A stretch of 64,000 nt of DNA. It comes from Arbacia lixula (taxonomy: Eukaryota > Echinodermata > Echinoidea > Arbacioida > Arbaciidae). The DNA is taken from contig OZ022587.1 in NCBI GenBank assembly GCA_963669155.1, forward strand, positions 23,095,074-23,159,073, written 5' to 3'. The notes under the pieces are model-generated. The model saw only the letters and a program-made list of their open reading frames with translations, ran no database searches and was not told the origin of the DNA. Positions 10,536-21,829 of this stretch are shown here, in pieces. The translations under genes and the position numbers were made by a program. Position 1 is the first letter of the stretch. Each line of letters begins with the position of its first letter.

Positions 10536-11265
10536 TCTCCTAGTCCTTGCTGAGCTTAGCGGATCACGGGTGGCACAGAACTAATGCATAGACAATGAAC
10601 GGCCAGGAGGCCCTGTCCTGACAGCACCCTCAAATTGGCAACCCTCAATAATCGTTGGCAAAATAAATATTTTTTTTTTTGGGGGGGGAGGGGCAGGGCT
10701 TATAGCGAGTGTTCGAGATCTTATAACCTAATCAGCGATTTTGGAAAGTCTTCTGTAAGGCAGGCTTATGTAGGTATTTACTGTAAATTGCAAGTCAATC
10801 TTCGCTCTATAATGTATTAAGAAACAGACCTTCCCAAAAATGAGTTCTATACCAAACAGTGTGCAAGGGATTGCTGGCTAAGATTACTTTGTCTTTCTTT
10901 AACGTGTGTCATGAAAGCCTACTATATCTGAATACAACATAATAACTTAATACAGAACAAATAAGCTACATTTACATAATGCCCAAGAACAATATTTCCT
11001 ATCTTTTATTTAAATAAATGTCCTATATGTTTATTCATCTGAAGGTTCCCAACCCCAAATCTTACTTAACCCCCCCCCCCCATGCAAGCAAAAAAAGAGT
11101 GAAAAATGAAGTACTTCTACAGAACCTATGAAATCATGCCCGCTTTTATTTTCTATTGCTTTCCACAGTGACAGCAACCTGTTGCCTTTACATGCATCTT
11201 GCTTCCTTAGAGTAACACACCCAGGTCTGTGACAGGCTCACTTCATTTCCCTGGCAACAGGTATG
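10536..11265. other. No gene recognised
   Basis: Ordinary unique sequence with a T8-G8 homopolymer junction at about 10670-10690 and a poly-C run at about 11071-11082. No coding or RNA signal was recognised. Confidence 0.4.
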
Positions 11266-11269
11266 CACC

Positions 11270-11575
11270 AAGTACTCAAGCCTCATGTAAACTGACACCC
11301 CTACAGTCCCAAATGGACCGGCCCTGCTTTGCATTAATTGATCCACAATAAGGACTAATCAATGTGGTAAGAGGGGTGAACAGTCATGCCATGAGTCAAA
11401 CGTTCCTCTCTCGCTCTATGTCCGAGTGGGTGAGTCACAAGTATTGCTTGAATAAAAACATGACCTGGTTGTTCCGTCCTGTTTCATCGTCGACTTCTAG
11501 AGCAGCAGCCAATCAGGGGCTGCGTATTCCACCCTCTTTACCTGAAGCAGGAATTTAAACTAGGTGCGCTGAGAC
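11270..11575. promoter_or_regulatory. Candidate cis-regulatory segment with two AP-1-type sites
   Basis: High-complexity DNA with TGAGTCA at 11392 and 11431, CTAATCA/TAATTGATC homeodomain-like sites near 11335-11360, and ccaatcagg (CCAAT box) near 11510. Motif matches this short occur by chance. Their clustering in a complex, repeat-free patch is the only support. Confidence 0.2.
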
Positions 11576-13011
11576 CTTTGAAACAAGTTTGCTTCCAAAC
11601 CTATCAGACATGCTACTTTATGCCTGCTTCAATATTGTAAAAACCTTTGCTTTATTTATATCACTTGAAATTCTCCATCCTCTTTTCCCCTTCTCTACCA
11701 CATCAAACAGGGTGTGTAGTCTCGTGTCCAGACTTGGTGTGATTGCAATGTATAATGTTTGAACTTATAACAACATACAAAATCACATCACATTAGATTA
11801 ATAAAATCAACGAATATATAATTGAAAATCGCATTTTGTATGACTTTGGATGTCTCTACTGCAGTTCAGATCTACATCAATTCATGATATTCATCTCTGG
11901 ATAAAGTCTGAGAAATGGAGGTGATCCTAAGGCAAAGGGTCCTCATATCATAAGTGAACTTGTTGCCATGATAACATAAATACTACTTTATAAACTTCAT
12001 TTGGGCATTTTCACCATCAAATGACACAGAGGCCCAAAACTCAAATTGATATTAAAGTCAAATGTTGTATGTTTTTAAATAGATCGAGACATGATTTTTT
12101 TTCGGAAACAAAATATTTTTCATTACTCCAAGGTATGGATACAAAATAGTGTCAAAAACAACATATGATTAAAGAATACGTTCAGCTGATTGGTTGAAAG
12201 TGGGTATATAGCTTTAACCATCCCTGGTCACACTCTATTTGAGCCATGCCAAGAAATATCATATCTTAGGGCACATCTTTTCCAACTGCTGGAGAAGTTG
12301 AGTGCCATGAGAGCTTTTGTGTTGAAAGTCTAGATGAGATAGTATGTTAAATGTTTAACTCCACAACCATCATGACTGCCATTTTTGTGCTGAACCGTTT
12401 CCTGCAAGATGTCACAATGCACTGTACACCTTTTGCAACACATACAAAAATGACAAGCACAGCCAGTCGGCAGGCCCCAGAAAATACGCTTATATTATTT
12501 TCAGCTCGGTAGTCGTGACCTTCACTTGACCTCTCAAACCACAAAAAAGGTCTCCTTTCACAATCTAGTGCAGCAAAATCTGCACGCGAGATTTCGTGAG
12601 ACGAAAAAATAAAACGCTCACGTTTTGAATAGAACGAGCAAGCGCTGCCGATAGACTGAGCAAAAGCACGTCTGCTGCAAAAGCACAGACCCATTTCAGA
12701 TATGAATAAGGCTTTGATGTAAACAGGGTATTACACCGGACATTTTTTAAAGAAATGAGAAAAAAGGGTGACTTTGTGAGCTGATTATGGATACAGTAGT
12801 AAGAGTAAGAGGGAGATTGGGTATCTGTCATGGTTTGCATCTTCATTCTTCGGTTGCATGAGGCATGGTTTGTTTGCCCTGGAAGTCATTCTTTCCTGTG
12901 AGTAACATCGTCGCCATGTCAGCTGTCACTCCAACAAGCACTGCTTCCTCATCTCATAGTGGTCACTGCTCTGTATGTGTCGCCCCGGAGGATGCATTGT
13001 GTGCTGCATCC
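11576..13011. other. No gene recognised
   Basis: Unique sequence. The longest open frame (minus strand, about 12347-12694) has no recognisable domain. A CpG-containing patch lies at about 12590-12720. No repeat family seen elsewhere in the window is present. Confidence 0.4.
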
Positions 13012-13015
13012 TTAA

Positions 13016-13505
13016 AGGGAAAGACCACCCTGATGTTAAGTTGGTTTTAGTCAAAGCAGAAACATGAAAGAAACATATCAGTGAAGGTTTGATGAAAATC
13101 CGTCAAAGGATAAGAAAGTTCAGTTTTAGTTTAATGACGTCATGTACTCACCCATATGTTGTGTGCTGTATGATTCCATAAATTGCTCTTTTTCTTCTCT
13201 TGATGAAGGGGAATAAATCTTTTTCATAGAGGCATATATGTAAAAACATGTGTCCAATGATATGCCAAATGCACAGGTAAAATGGTATGTATCTTTATGA
13301 GAAAATACACATATTCTTACAATACACATTTCTAAATATTACTACACAACATATGGGAGAGCATCTAGCACAATATGTCATAAATCAAAATTTAAACAAA
13401 TCATAACTTTCTTGTCCTTGACAGATTTTTGTGAAACCTTCGTCAATATGTTGTCATATTTCCTCTTTTTTTAAAACCAACTGAACTTTAGGGTGGACTT
13501 TCCCT
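13016..13505. mobile_element. TTAA-flanked foldback MITE, family A copy 1
   Basis: A 490-bp element flanked by TTAA at 13012-13015 and 13506-13509. The left end AGGGAAAGACCACCCT is inverted at the right as AGGGTGGACTTTCCCT. Complementary arms of about 120 bp (13016-13140 and 13385-13505) share aagaaagtt and ggttt blocks in inverted orientation. There is no coding capacity. A second copy with the same ends and body is at 17385-17880. Confidence 0.88.
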
Positions 13506-13509
13506 TTAA

Positions 13510-14180
13510 AGGCCCCCAACAATCAGTGCCGACATATAATGCGCTGGTCCACACTTACATATACACAGCGAATGAACAAATTTGATCCAGCTAAAAACCA
13601 AGCCCACCACCTGAAACACATGTGTGAGCTGTCCTAAACATGGACACGTTAAGCCCCGCCCAAAGGTATCATTTTAGTATGACCACCTGTCCACACACAA
13701 AACATATTAGGATGTTTTATGGAGTTCTAGTTGCAAACAATGCCAAGATGCTTCTTTAACTCTTTGTACGTTTCATTCGCATCAATGCACAACCGTGGAC
13801 ACGTTTCGTTCGCAATTTTGCACAGAACACACGTAGCTAGTGAATGGAAATGGAAATATGTGCGTACTGCGAACCGTACCACTGTTCGGTACTATTGCTT
13901 GCGATCGTCACTGTAATAGGCTTTCCGCTCGTTCGCGTTGCAGCATAGGGTTACATAGAAGATTTTGGAGAATTTTGATCATTTTGTTTCGGTATTTTTC
14001 CATCTTGTCATCATACACACAAGCACTTCCTTTTAGACAATGTATTCTCCTGTACACAAGTCTGGGTTTTTATGGATTGCATGTACAGTATATGGAAAAC
14101 AACAAAATGATGTGTATACATGTTAGGCTATAACAGCACAGAAGAAAATCACACAAGTTCCTTGTTATTGTACTGTGATT
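13510..14180. other. No gene recognised
   Basis: Unique DNA between the MITE and the 181-bp duplication. Short plus-strand frames near 13731-14133 show no recognisable domain or codon periodicity. Confidence 0.4.
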
Positions 14181-14181
14181 A

Positions 14182-14541
14182 TGTGGGTGCGTGTACATGT
14201 ACGTATTGTAGGCGATCTCTTTGTATTACAACACAAAGAGCTCCTAGAGTCCTAACCAAGCCAAATTCTTGGCCATACAGGCTTTTCTATGCACATCCTG
14301 TATCGAACTTTCTTCTTTTCAAAACTTATTGATTTTGATATCAATAGAAAGGTCATGGTCTTTGTGGGTGAGTGTACATGTACGCATTGTAGGCGATCTC
14401 TTTGTATTACAACACAAAGAGCTCCTAGAGTCCTAATCAAGCCAAATTCTTGGCCATACAGGCTTTTCTATGCACTTCCTGCATCGAACTTTCTTCTTTT
14501 CAAAACTTATTGATTTCTATCAATAGAAAGGTCATGGTCTT
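14182..14541 (+). repeat. Two-copy tandem duplication, 181-bp period
   Basis: tgtgggtgcgtgtacatgta starts at 14182 and its near-identical partner at 14363. Both copies continue through ggcgatctctttgtatt, ttcttggccatacagg and aaggtcatggtctt. Few substitutions and one 2-bp deletion separate them, so the duplication looks recent. Each copy contains the palindrome tctttgtattacaacacaaaga. Confidence 0.92.
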
Positions 14542-15008
14542 AGCAAAATAACTGTAATAATTTCCCTGCAATTTACAGCAAATGAAGAGTCCAACATATC
14601 ATTTACATTAGCACTACTGAAAACATTGACATTTTTTTTTTCAAATGTTCTGCACACGTAAAGCCCTGTGATACAGTAGCTCCTCAACTGCCAGACAAAA
14701 TACATGAGTGGAAAGCCCATGAAATTCTCTATATTTTATATGTACACTATTTTTCCTCATGACAATCTAATAAAAAGTTATAGCCCTTGAAAGCTACTAC
14801 TCCGACAAGAGTTCATTGGAATATGCGCACACTCAAATTAATGCAACGCACAGGGGGTTTACAGGTGAACGCACAAAGGGTTAAATCACGTATCTTAGAT
14901 AAACATCGACGAACAAAATTCTTTTAAAATCATTTAGCTGTACCACTCTGGGATTGCCATACATCCTGTGTGTGCACATGGACACAGGAAAAGTTTAAAA
15001 TGAAATTA

Positions 15009-15262
15009 CTGTTACCCGTTTCTCACGGTAAGCTTTTCTGGCTCTGTGAACCCTGGTCTTGTTAGGATGTCAAAAGTTTCCATGTAAATACAGCAACCAA
15101 AGCGAAGTAGCTTAATTGTGTCCTATAAGGTATTTGGATTGGTTTCATAGCCTGTTGTCTATTGTCCAAACAGCAGATTGTATGGGAGTCGTGTTGCTTA
15201 ATATCCGAGTGGAAAAAGCCAGCCTGCATATATGCAGGTTCAGTAACAAACAGGCTTAGCTT
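15009..15262 (+). repeat. Dispersed repeat R, copy 1
   Basis: Shares gtgaaccctggtc, ggatgtcaaaa, atagcctgttgtctattgtc and agtggaaaaagccagcctg with copies at 28740-28835, 45881-46105 (inverted) and 59310-59490. It is about 250 bp, with no obvious terminal inverted repeats and no coding capacity, so its class is unknown. A TA-flanked MITE begins 8 bp after its end. Confidence 0.75.
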
Positions 15263-15269
15263 CCCTGTA

Positions 15270-15498
15270 CACTACAGCTCAATAATTGTCATAGGGAAAG
15301 GGAAAGGGAAGAAAGGGAAGGAGCCGCAGTTTTAAACCACTGTATATTTTGTCCAGTTCAGCATGAAACATGATAATTTTTAGGCTAAAGCATTGCGTTT
15401 CATGCTAAACTGGACAGAATATACTGCAGTTTAAAACTGCGGCTCCTTCCCTTTCTTCCCTTTCCCTTCCCCTATAACAATTCCTTTGAGCTGTAGTG
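15270..15498. mobile_element. TA-flanked foldback MITE, family B copy 1
   Basis: A 229-bp near-palindrome whose ends are CACTACAGCTCAA and TTTGAGCTGTAGTG, flanked by TA at 15268-15269 and 15499-15500. Inverted arms carry a characteristic ggaaagggaagaaaggga / tccctttcttccctttcc block, then gcagttttaaac, then gcatgaaac. TA duplication and CAC... ends fit the Tc1/mariner pattern of non-autonomous elements. Further copies: 45659-45878 and 51718-51949. Confidence 0.9.
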
Positions 15499-15840
15499 TA
15501 CATCTTGTCATGATGAACCTATGGTCACTACATGTAGCAGCACACTGTTGGTTAAGGAAGGAGTGAGTTGCGCACATTGTCATGTGATACGGCTAAGATG
15601 AATTGATCTAATTTGGACAATTTGTCAATCACACAGCACAGCAGGAATACAAGCTTGATATCACGTGGATACAGTTTCCATCATGTACTTTTCACCTTTC
15701 TTCTTTTCCTTCTCTTTCTGCTCTCAGGTATTTTCTTCTCTCTCCATCTCCTTTTCTCTTTTCTTGATTGCACACTTCTGCTCTCAATTGTTCTCTACCC
15801 TTTTCTTCTCCATTTTGTTGACCACTCTTCTATAATCAGC
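15499..15840. other. MITE flank, partly duplicated downstream
   Basis: The first part (to about 15532) is repeated at 16280-16326 together with the last bases of the MITE. The remainder is unique sequence grading into CT-rich DNA. Confidence 0.6.
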
Positions 15841-16511
15841 TGAAGTTTCTCTCCTTTTCACCCAGCCCTCCCTCTCTCTCTCTCTCTCCCCCCCCTCTCT
15901 CTCTCCATCTATCTCTCTCTTTCTCTCTCTTCCTCTCTAATTTTCTACTTCATTCCAGCTATTTTGGTCTCACTTTTCTCCGTCTCCATCTCCCAAGCTC
16001 TCACTCTCTAAATATGTCACACTTCTTGACAGTATCTTCCCCCTCTTACCACCCCCCCCCCCTTTCCACACCGTCTATCTCTCTCCCCACCCCCTTCCCC
16101 TCTCTCTGTCTCTGTCTCAGTCTCATTCTCTATATATCTCACACTTCTCTCACCATCATCCCCTTTTATCCTCCCCCCCCCCCGTGCCACACACCCTCCC
16201 CCCCCCCATCTCTCTCTCTCTGTCTCTCTGTGTCTCTCTCCCTCCCTCCCCCTCCCCCCCCCCCTCCCTCTGTCTCTCTGAGCTTTAGTGCACATCTTGT
16301 CATGATGAACCTATGGTCACTACACTACTCCCTCTCTGTCTGTCTCTCTGTCTGTCTGTCTCTCTGCCTGTCTCTCTGTCTGCCTGTCTGTCTGTCTGTC
16401 TGTCTCCCTATTACTCTCTATATGCCTCACGCTTCTCCCCCCCCCCCCCCCCCCCGTCATCCCCTCTTATCCTGTTCCCCCTTCCAGACACCCTCTCTCA
16501 CTCTCTCTCTT

Positions 16512-16550
<39 letters not shown>

Positions 16551-16615
16551 CTCTTTCTCTCTCTCTCTCTCCCTCTCTCTCCCCTCCTTCCGTGCCTTCA
16601 TCTCCCACTTCATCC
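15841..16615 (+). repeat. CT-rich tract with poly-C runs
   Basis: Polypyrimidine DNA with (CT)n, (CTGT)n near 16337-16405 and poly-C runs at about 16049-16060, 16169-16182, 16254-16263 and 16437-16455. It is interrupted only by a 47-bp island at 16280-16326 that duplicates the sequence at 15488-15534. Confidence 0.9.
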
Positions 16616-16639
16616 CTAAATTCTCCTGAAACAAGGCTG

Positions 16640-17380
16640 GCAATTGAATTAGACTGGTATAGGAAATTGTGAGCCTGGTGATGCAAGATTTGTAAAACTT
16701 GACACCCATTTCATTTTCTTCTGGGCACAAGGGAGCGATGTCCAATTTCCAGTCTAGGAGTCTAGGGTTTGATATAAGACAATGCTGGCTGCTCGACGTC
16801 CATAATACCAGCTTGCTTCCTTCGGGGGATTATCATATAATTGTATTTTTCTCCCTCTTGTTTTACCTATCATTGCATTCTTCAGGGTTTGTTAGTATTC
16901 ATTGCATCTGGCAAGTGAACAATTTCACATTGTTTTCAAATAGATTGACACATTTTGATTGTTGCTTAAACCTTGACATAATACAAGAAAGACAAAAGAA
17001 AAAGTGCCTGTAAATAAAGGAGTGAACAAATATGAAATAGATGAAAACAAAATGGAACCATGATATCTGGATAAAGGGATAATGAATTAATTAATGTGAT
17101 TTGGTAGCATTTAAAAGTAGGACAAGAAAAAAAGGAAAACTGAAGTAATATATGACCAAACATGGTATCTATGTATATATAACAGAGATGACAGGAACTA
17201 AGGCTTAATAAAAACTGAACATTATACAAAGAAATAAAGAGATGAAAAGATGGAAAGGAAATACATATTGATACATGATAATTGACATGTACACAGAGTA
17301 AACAATAATTGGTTGGTAAACCATATTTATCTACATTCACTGGATTTTATCAAGAATTGAAAAAGGGCTAGAGGGACAAC
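16640..17380. other. No gene recognised
   Basis: AT-rich unique DNA. A 124-codon minus-strand frame (about 16966-17340) is Phe/Leu/Tyr/Ser-rich without a recognisable domain and is treated as chance. Confidence 0.4.
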
Positions 17381-17384
17381 TTAA

Positions 17385-17880
17385 AGGGATACTTCACCCT
17401 GAAGATGAGTTGGTTTCAATAAAAGCAGAAACATGAAAAAAAAAATCATATTAGTGAAGGTTTGACAAAAATCCTTCAAATGATAAGAAAGTTAATAACT
17501 TTTTGAAATTTAAATTTTGTAATGTCATGTGCAAGGTGCTCTCCCATATGTTGTCTACAGAATAATCACATAAATTCCCCTTTTTCTGTTTTTGACAACA
17601 TATTTCTTTTCATACAGGTATGTGAGTAAAAACGTATTTCTGATGGTGTATCAAATGCATAGGTATGATGCATATCTTTTTGAGAAAATGCACATTAAAA
17701 AAACAAATTATACACAACATATGGGAGAGCACTGCGTATGTGACGTCACAAAATCAAAACTTTAAAAGACCATAACTTCCCTATCCTTTGACGGATATTC
17801 ATCAATTCTTCACTAATATGTTTCTTTTATGTGTCTACTTTTATTGAAAAATAAACATCATTTCAGGGTGAATTATCCCT
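17385..17880. mobile_element. TTAA-flanked foldback MITE, family A copy 2
   Basis: A 496-bp element with ends AGGGATACTTCACCCTGAA and the inverted match TTCAGGGTGAATTATCCCT. It is flanked by TTAA (17381-17384) on the left and GTAA (17881-17884) on the right, consistent with one mutation in the target duplication. The body (aaagcagaaacatgaaa, agtgaaggtttgac, ctcccatatgttgt, catatgggagagca) aligns with copy 1 at 13016-13505. Confidence 0.87.
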
Positions 17881-18034
17881 GTAATTAATGAATTGATGAT
17901 TTGAGGATATACATGTTATTTACAGATAAATACGGTTACTAACTAACCATTTTAAAGCACTTTAAATTTCTACCTATGGACATTTATGACACCAGTTATG
18001 ACCCTATTCACTCAAAATGTCATCAGCCTGTGCA

Positions 18035-18365
18035 CATTATGTGCACCATCTCCATTCCCTCAGAAGCATTTTATAATTGTAGATAATTCCTTCCTGGTAT
18101 CCTCAAATCAAACAAGAATAGGACCCATAGTTTTGGCAGCATGGCACTCCATTGATGATGAGTCCCATAGACCTTATCATTACTACCCCGTAACTAACTC
18201 CTTAGTTCCAGTCATGCATTTGGACATCATTATTACACATGAATCATGAAGCGCAACATTTTGTTTGAGCCAGAAAGGATTGAATGTTCTTCTGGATGGG
18301 GGACTTGAACCCTTGACCCTGGAATGAGATAGGTCACATGGTTCACCACCAGACCCCTTCTCTGC
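18035..18365 (-). mobile_element. tRNA-derived SINE-like element
   Basis: The minus strand reads from a tRNA-like head into a body. The A-box-like sequence is GGTCTGGTGGTGAA (about 18341-18355) and the B box is GGGTTCAAGTCC (18301-18312). The body ends in TGGAGATGGTGCACA (near 18041-18056). The segment at 18090-18170 (aatgttcc-free, with gcagcatggcactcc) matches 34282-34358. The terminal motif also occurs at 19508-19525, 21335-21350 and 35941-35956. No A-tail or target duplication was found, so the boundaries are approximate. Confidence 0.5.
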
Positions 18366-18369
18366 CAAG

Positions 18370-19060
18370 AGAGATTGAACGAGAGATAGAAGATATTGTA
18401 AACTAAGACCCCAACACAGGATGCAATTGGAAAGTTTGCCTTTAATAAAAATGTAACAGTTTGTGATGGATTGACTAAAACGACCTAAAACAAAATAAAA
18501 CCTTAGCAGGATATTTGAGGCAATGATAACTGGATAACTACACATATAGAATGATGACAACATGATGGATAGAATGACTAACGAGCGGCTGATGTAACGC
18601 AGGCTATCTGAGCTCAGAGACAATCATCGCTAGAGGGGCCTCTAATGATGGATATAATCAAGGGATTGCATGGATGATAGATTGCAAACTGTCATCGCTG
18701 GGTAACAATATACTTATGAATCTATGTGAAAAGTTTGTTCACTCAATTTTGCTATTTCAGGGAAATTTGGCCATTTCAAGAGAAGTCTGCTTAGATATTG
18801 GAACTGTTTAAATCTCTGATGACTTGATTTGTATCAAGAAGTGTTCTGGTAACCAATTATTTCATGATGGAGTCGAGACATAGAGGGAGGCCTGTAGTTA
18901 GAGAGGATAGCATGTGTAACCTTGGAAACGGGCAATGTGACGCCAACCCCTCAGCATTCACCCACAAGGCTCAACACCTTACACACTGCTATCACTTCAG
19001 CTCCGACTGTACCATACAGAAAAATAGAACAAAAATGTTTTTATGTTCTTTCTAAACCAC
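18370..19060. other. No gene recognised
   Basis: Unique, AT-leaning sequence without a recognised repeat or coding signal. Confidence 0.4.
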
Positions 19061-19190
19061 CCCCCCCCCCCCAAAAAAAAAAAAAAAAAAAAAAAAATGA
19101 ATAAATAAATAAATAAATAAGTAAATAAATAAACAAATAAGTAAATAAATAAATAAATAAATACATGAATAAATGAATAAACAAAAATTT
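19061..19190 (+). repeat. C-run, A-run and (AAAT)n microsatellite
   Basis: Consecutive poly-C (about 19060-19072), poly-A (about 19073-19096) and a long imperfect (AAAT)n to about 19185. Such a tail could mark a retroposon 3' end, but no retroposon body was recognised upstream. Confidence 0.85.
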
Positions 19191-19379
19191 TAAAAAATAT
19201 AAACATTTATTCAATAATCTTTTGGCGTATCAATAGTATCCAAGGGTAATTCATATTTTTAACATTTTAATACTTTGAGGGAGATTTATTACAAACTGTG
19301 ATGAAAGTGAGGGAAAAGACGGATGATTGCATGTATCTGTTTTACCATGGCATGACAAGCTCCTCATCCCAAGCAGATC

Positions 19380-19530
19380 ATCTGCAAGGAACTTGTAAGG
19401 AGACCTGGGAGTGAGGTTCAAGAAAGGTGATCACCCTGAGCTGGATAGCTCCGGGGGTCTGTCCAAACACCATCCATAGAGCAAGGAAACAAGCATAGCC
19501 CTCATATGTGCACCATCTCCACTCCCTGGT
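19380..19530 (-). repeat. Fragment sharing the SINE-body motif
   Basis: Contains the minus-strand motif GGAGATGGTGCACATA (about 19506-19520) seen in the elements near 18040, 21340 and 35945. The flanks diverge. Treated as a dispersed-repeat fragment. Confidence 0.35.
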
Positions 19531-19969
19531 GAGTAGTCCATAACCTTGCACAATCACTATTATTATATGTACACCTTTATATTCTTGGGTGGAGAGCAGC
19601 AATGCAGATCAAGTATCTTACTGAAGGACAGGATGATAATGGCAATTATATCCTGTACTTTCATTATATATCATAATGACCATAAACTAAGAAGGCCACT
19701 ACTAACTGAACAAGTGACAAACGACAATGCTGAGGCTTTTGTTCCATTTCTGTCCATTTCTGATTCATCATTTCCTGTTCTCTTTTCAAAGGGGTCCGGT
19801 TCACAGGCTCTGCTTCCTTGGACCCCTCCACAATCTTAGTTTATTGTATCATTTTGATATTTATCTGATGTATGCTTTTTAGCTTGTGTATATGAGCTGT
19901 GGAACCCATAAATTACAAAGTAGAAATTATCACTAGTATCACTACTGTAATTATCCTGATCGATCATGA

Positions 19970-20115
19970 GGTTAATGTAATATCATTATGATTATTGTTG
20001 CTATCACAATCAATATAATCATGACCTTTATCATTACCATTATCATTATTGTCAGAGTAATATTTGTTCTTATCATGAACATTACCTTCTTTATTATCAC
20101 AACCATCACCCTCAC
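19970..20115 (+). repeat. Degenerate ATT/ATC-rich simple repeat
   Basis: Imperfect repeats of the type atcattattgt, catgacctttatcattac and tatcattattgtc. The predicted Ile-rich frame is an artefact of composition. Confidence 0.7.
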
Positions 20116-20299
20116 AGTGATCATTTGTATTCTTTATAAACATGCATCCTTGCATGGGTTGTCTTCTGGGCTGCATATTACCATGTGTGGCAGCCACATC
20201 TTGTAAGTAAAGCAAACACCCTTAACTCTCTCGGAATACCAAGCAATACTTTACACACATTTTTGGTTGTTTTTCGTTCACAATGGTCAGTGGGACAGG

Positions 20300-20600
20300 C
20301 GGTGAATCATCGCGCTGGGACCGCATATTCATAATCCAATCTCAGCAAAATGATCAATTTGTAAGAAGTTGCTATTAGGAGCTCTTGGCACAATGCTGGG
20401 GCCATTATGGTAATGGGAGTGCGTCCCATCGGAGGGGAGCTCTCGGTGGAGTGGAGGGGGGGGGGGGGGAGGGGGGAAGGAAGGGGGTAGGGGGTGAGGA
20501 GGAGGTCACTCTATTCCACTCTTTATGCAGCCCCGCCCCACACCCCAAGTGACCACAGGTATTTGCATAGGAAACTTGAGGATGTTTGGTGGGATGGTCA
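20300..20600. promoter_or_regulatory. Candidate cis-regulatory segment (octamer, Runx and GC-box sites)
   Basis: A G-rich run (about 20455-20500) is followed by CCCCGCCCC (20531-20539), ACCACA (20552-20557, Runx-type) and ATTTGCAT (20561-20568, octamer on the minus strand) within 40 bp. High complexity outside the G run. Motif evidence only. Confidence 0.2.
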
Positions 20601-20639
20601 AAGATTGATATCATTAGTTCTCTGTTTGTGCTGGCAATA

Positions 20640-20740
20640 AAACTCTTGGGGGAGATGGGGTTTGTAGGAGGGGGAAGAGGGGTCTGCAGGGGGAGAGGGG
20701 GAGGGGGAAATGAGGGGGAAAGCAGAATGATGGGGACAGG
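20640..20740 (+). repeat. G-rich low-complexity patch
   Basis: Repeated ggggga/gaggggg steps on the plus strand. The frames across it are Gly/Arg-rich or Pro/Ser-rich artefacts. Confidence 0.6.
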
Positions 20741-21124
20741 AGTTGGGGTAGGGCAGTGGAAAAGAACAGGTAAAACTAAGAATGAGTTTCAAAGAGTCTG
20801 TAATGAAGGGGGGAAATCAATTTTTAGGACAAAAAGGCTAAGTTGGGATAAGGGCAGAGAAAAATAAGAAGAAGAGGGGCAGAGTTAGTCAATTACAAAT
20901 GCACTGCTTAATTGATGTACTCACTCAAAAAAGTGTGTCTACATCTGTCTCCATAGTGACAAAATGGTTAGTTTTACCCTTCTGTCTCCAATAATATTGA
21001 CATTCTGATTCAGTCTTGTTGTCTTTGTTAGTAACTCTGAGTGCAGGGAGAAGGGAAATCAGAAAGAGAGGAACAGGAAGAAGGAGAACTGGACGGAGGA
21101 GGAGGGAGTGGAGAAAGAAGAATG

Positions 21125-21360
21125 TTGCCGGTCATGGCCATGTGGTCAAGTGTCTGACCAGTCATAGGGTCAGGGGTTCAACTCAGCAGCAGAGCAAAGG
21201 AGTCTCCTCTATGACCAGTATACTCGTCACTGCAGCTCTCTGCCTGAGATAACATCCAATGATGAGAGTTGAATATTGATAGAGTCTCTCTCCAAACTCA
21301 TTTGAGACAGATCAAGGACTGCTATTCCATACAGTGGAGATGGTGCACACATTACAGGTA
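21125..21360 (+). mobile_element. tRNA-derived SINE-like element, plus strand
   Basis: A-box-like TGGCCATGTGG (about 21135-21145) and B-box-like GGGTTCAACTC (about 21174-21184), with the surrounding agggtcaggggttcaac closely matching the head of the element near 18301 (agggtcaagggttcaag). About 150 bp downstream lies TGGAGATGGTGCACAC (21335-21350), the shared terminal motif. Body sequence between them is diverged and the 3' tail is unclear. Confidence 0.5.
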
Positions 21361-21825
21361 GGCTTTACATGGATCCTGTGAGTGGGAGGGAGACGAATCT
21401 TGAAGTGAAAATGAAACACTAGAAACATTAGCACAAAGCCATGACAGATCACCATGTACACTGTGTTTTATAATTTACATTCTAAGCTCTCCAAATTCCA
21501 AAGCATAAGTTAGTTTTCTCTCTAGCGTGAATCACAAGTTTAAGTCACATAAGTGAAATACTACCCAAGTCAGGAGAGACAAACATACTGTTTTGATCTT
21601 CTCTCTAACATGATATGCTTTTATATGGGTGTCATGGTGATGTGGGTGTCATGGTGATGTGGGTCACATAGAGCAAACATTTATTATTAAGCCATATTTG
21701 GGCAGAAATTAAGTCTTTTACCACGGATGTGTAAGCCTGCACTCCCAATTTGCATGACGACTGCAAATTCAACGCCACTAATCTAATCTGTGAATACCAC
21801 GCATTGTTTGCTTTCCACTCAGGAA
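21361..21825. other. Unique DNA with a 20-bp tandem duplication
   Basis: gggtgtcatggtgatgt is repeated directly at about 21628-21665. Nothing else was recognised. Confidence 0.5.
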
Positions 21826-21829
21826 ACCC

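Noticed and set aside
16966-17340. 124-codon minus-strand frame
   Set aside because: AT-rich DNA, Phe/Leu/Tyr/Ser composition, no domain or splice support.
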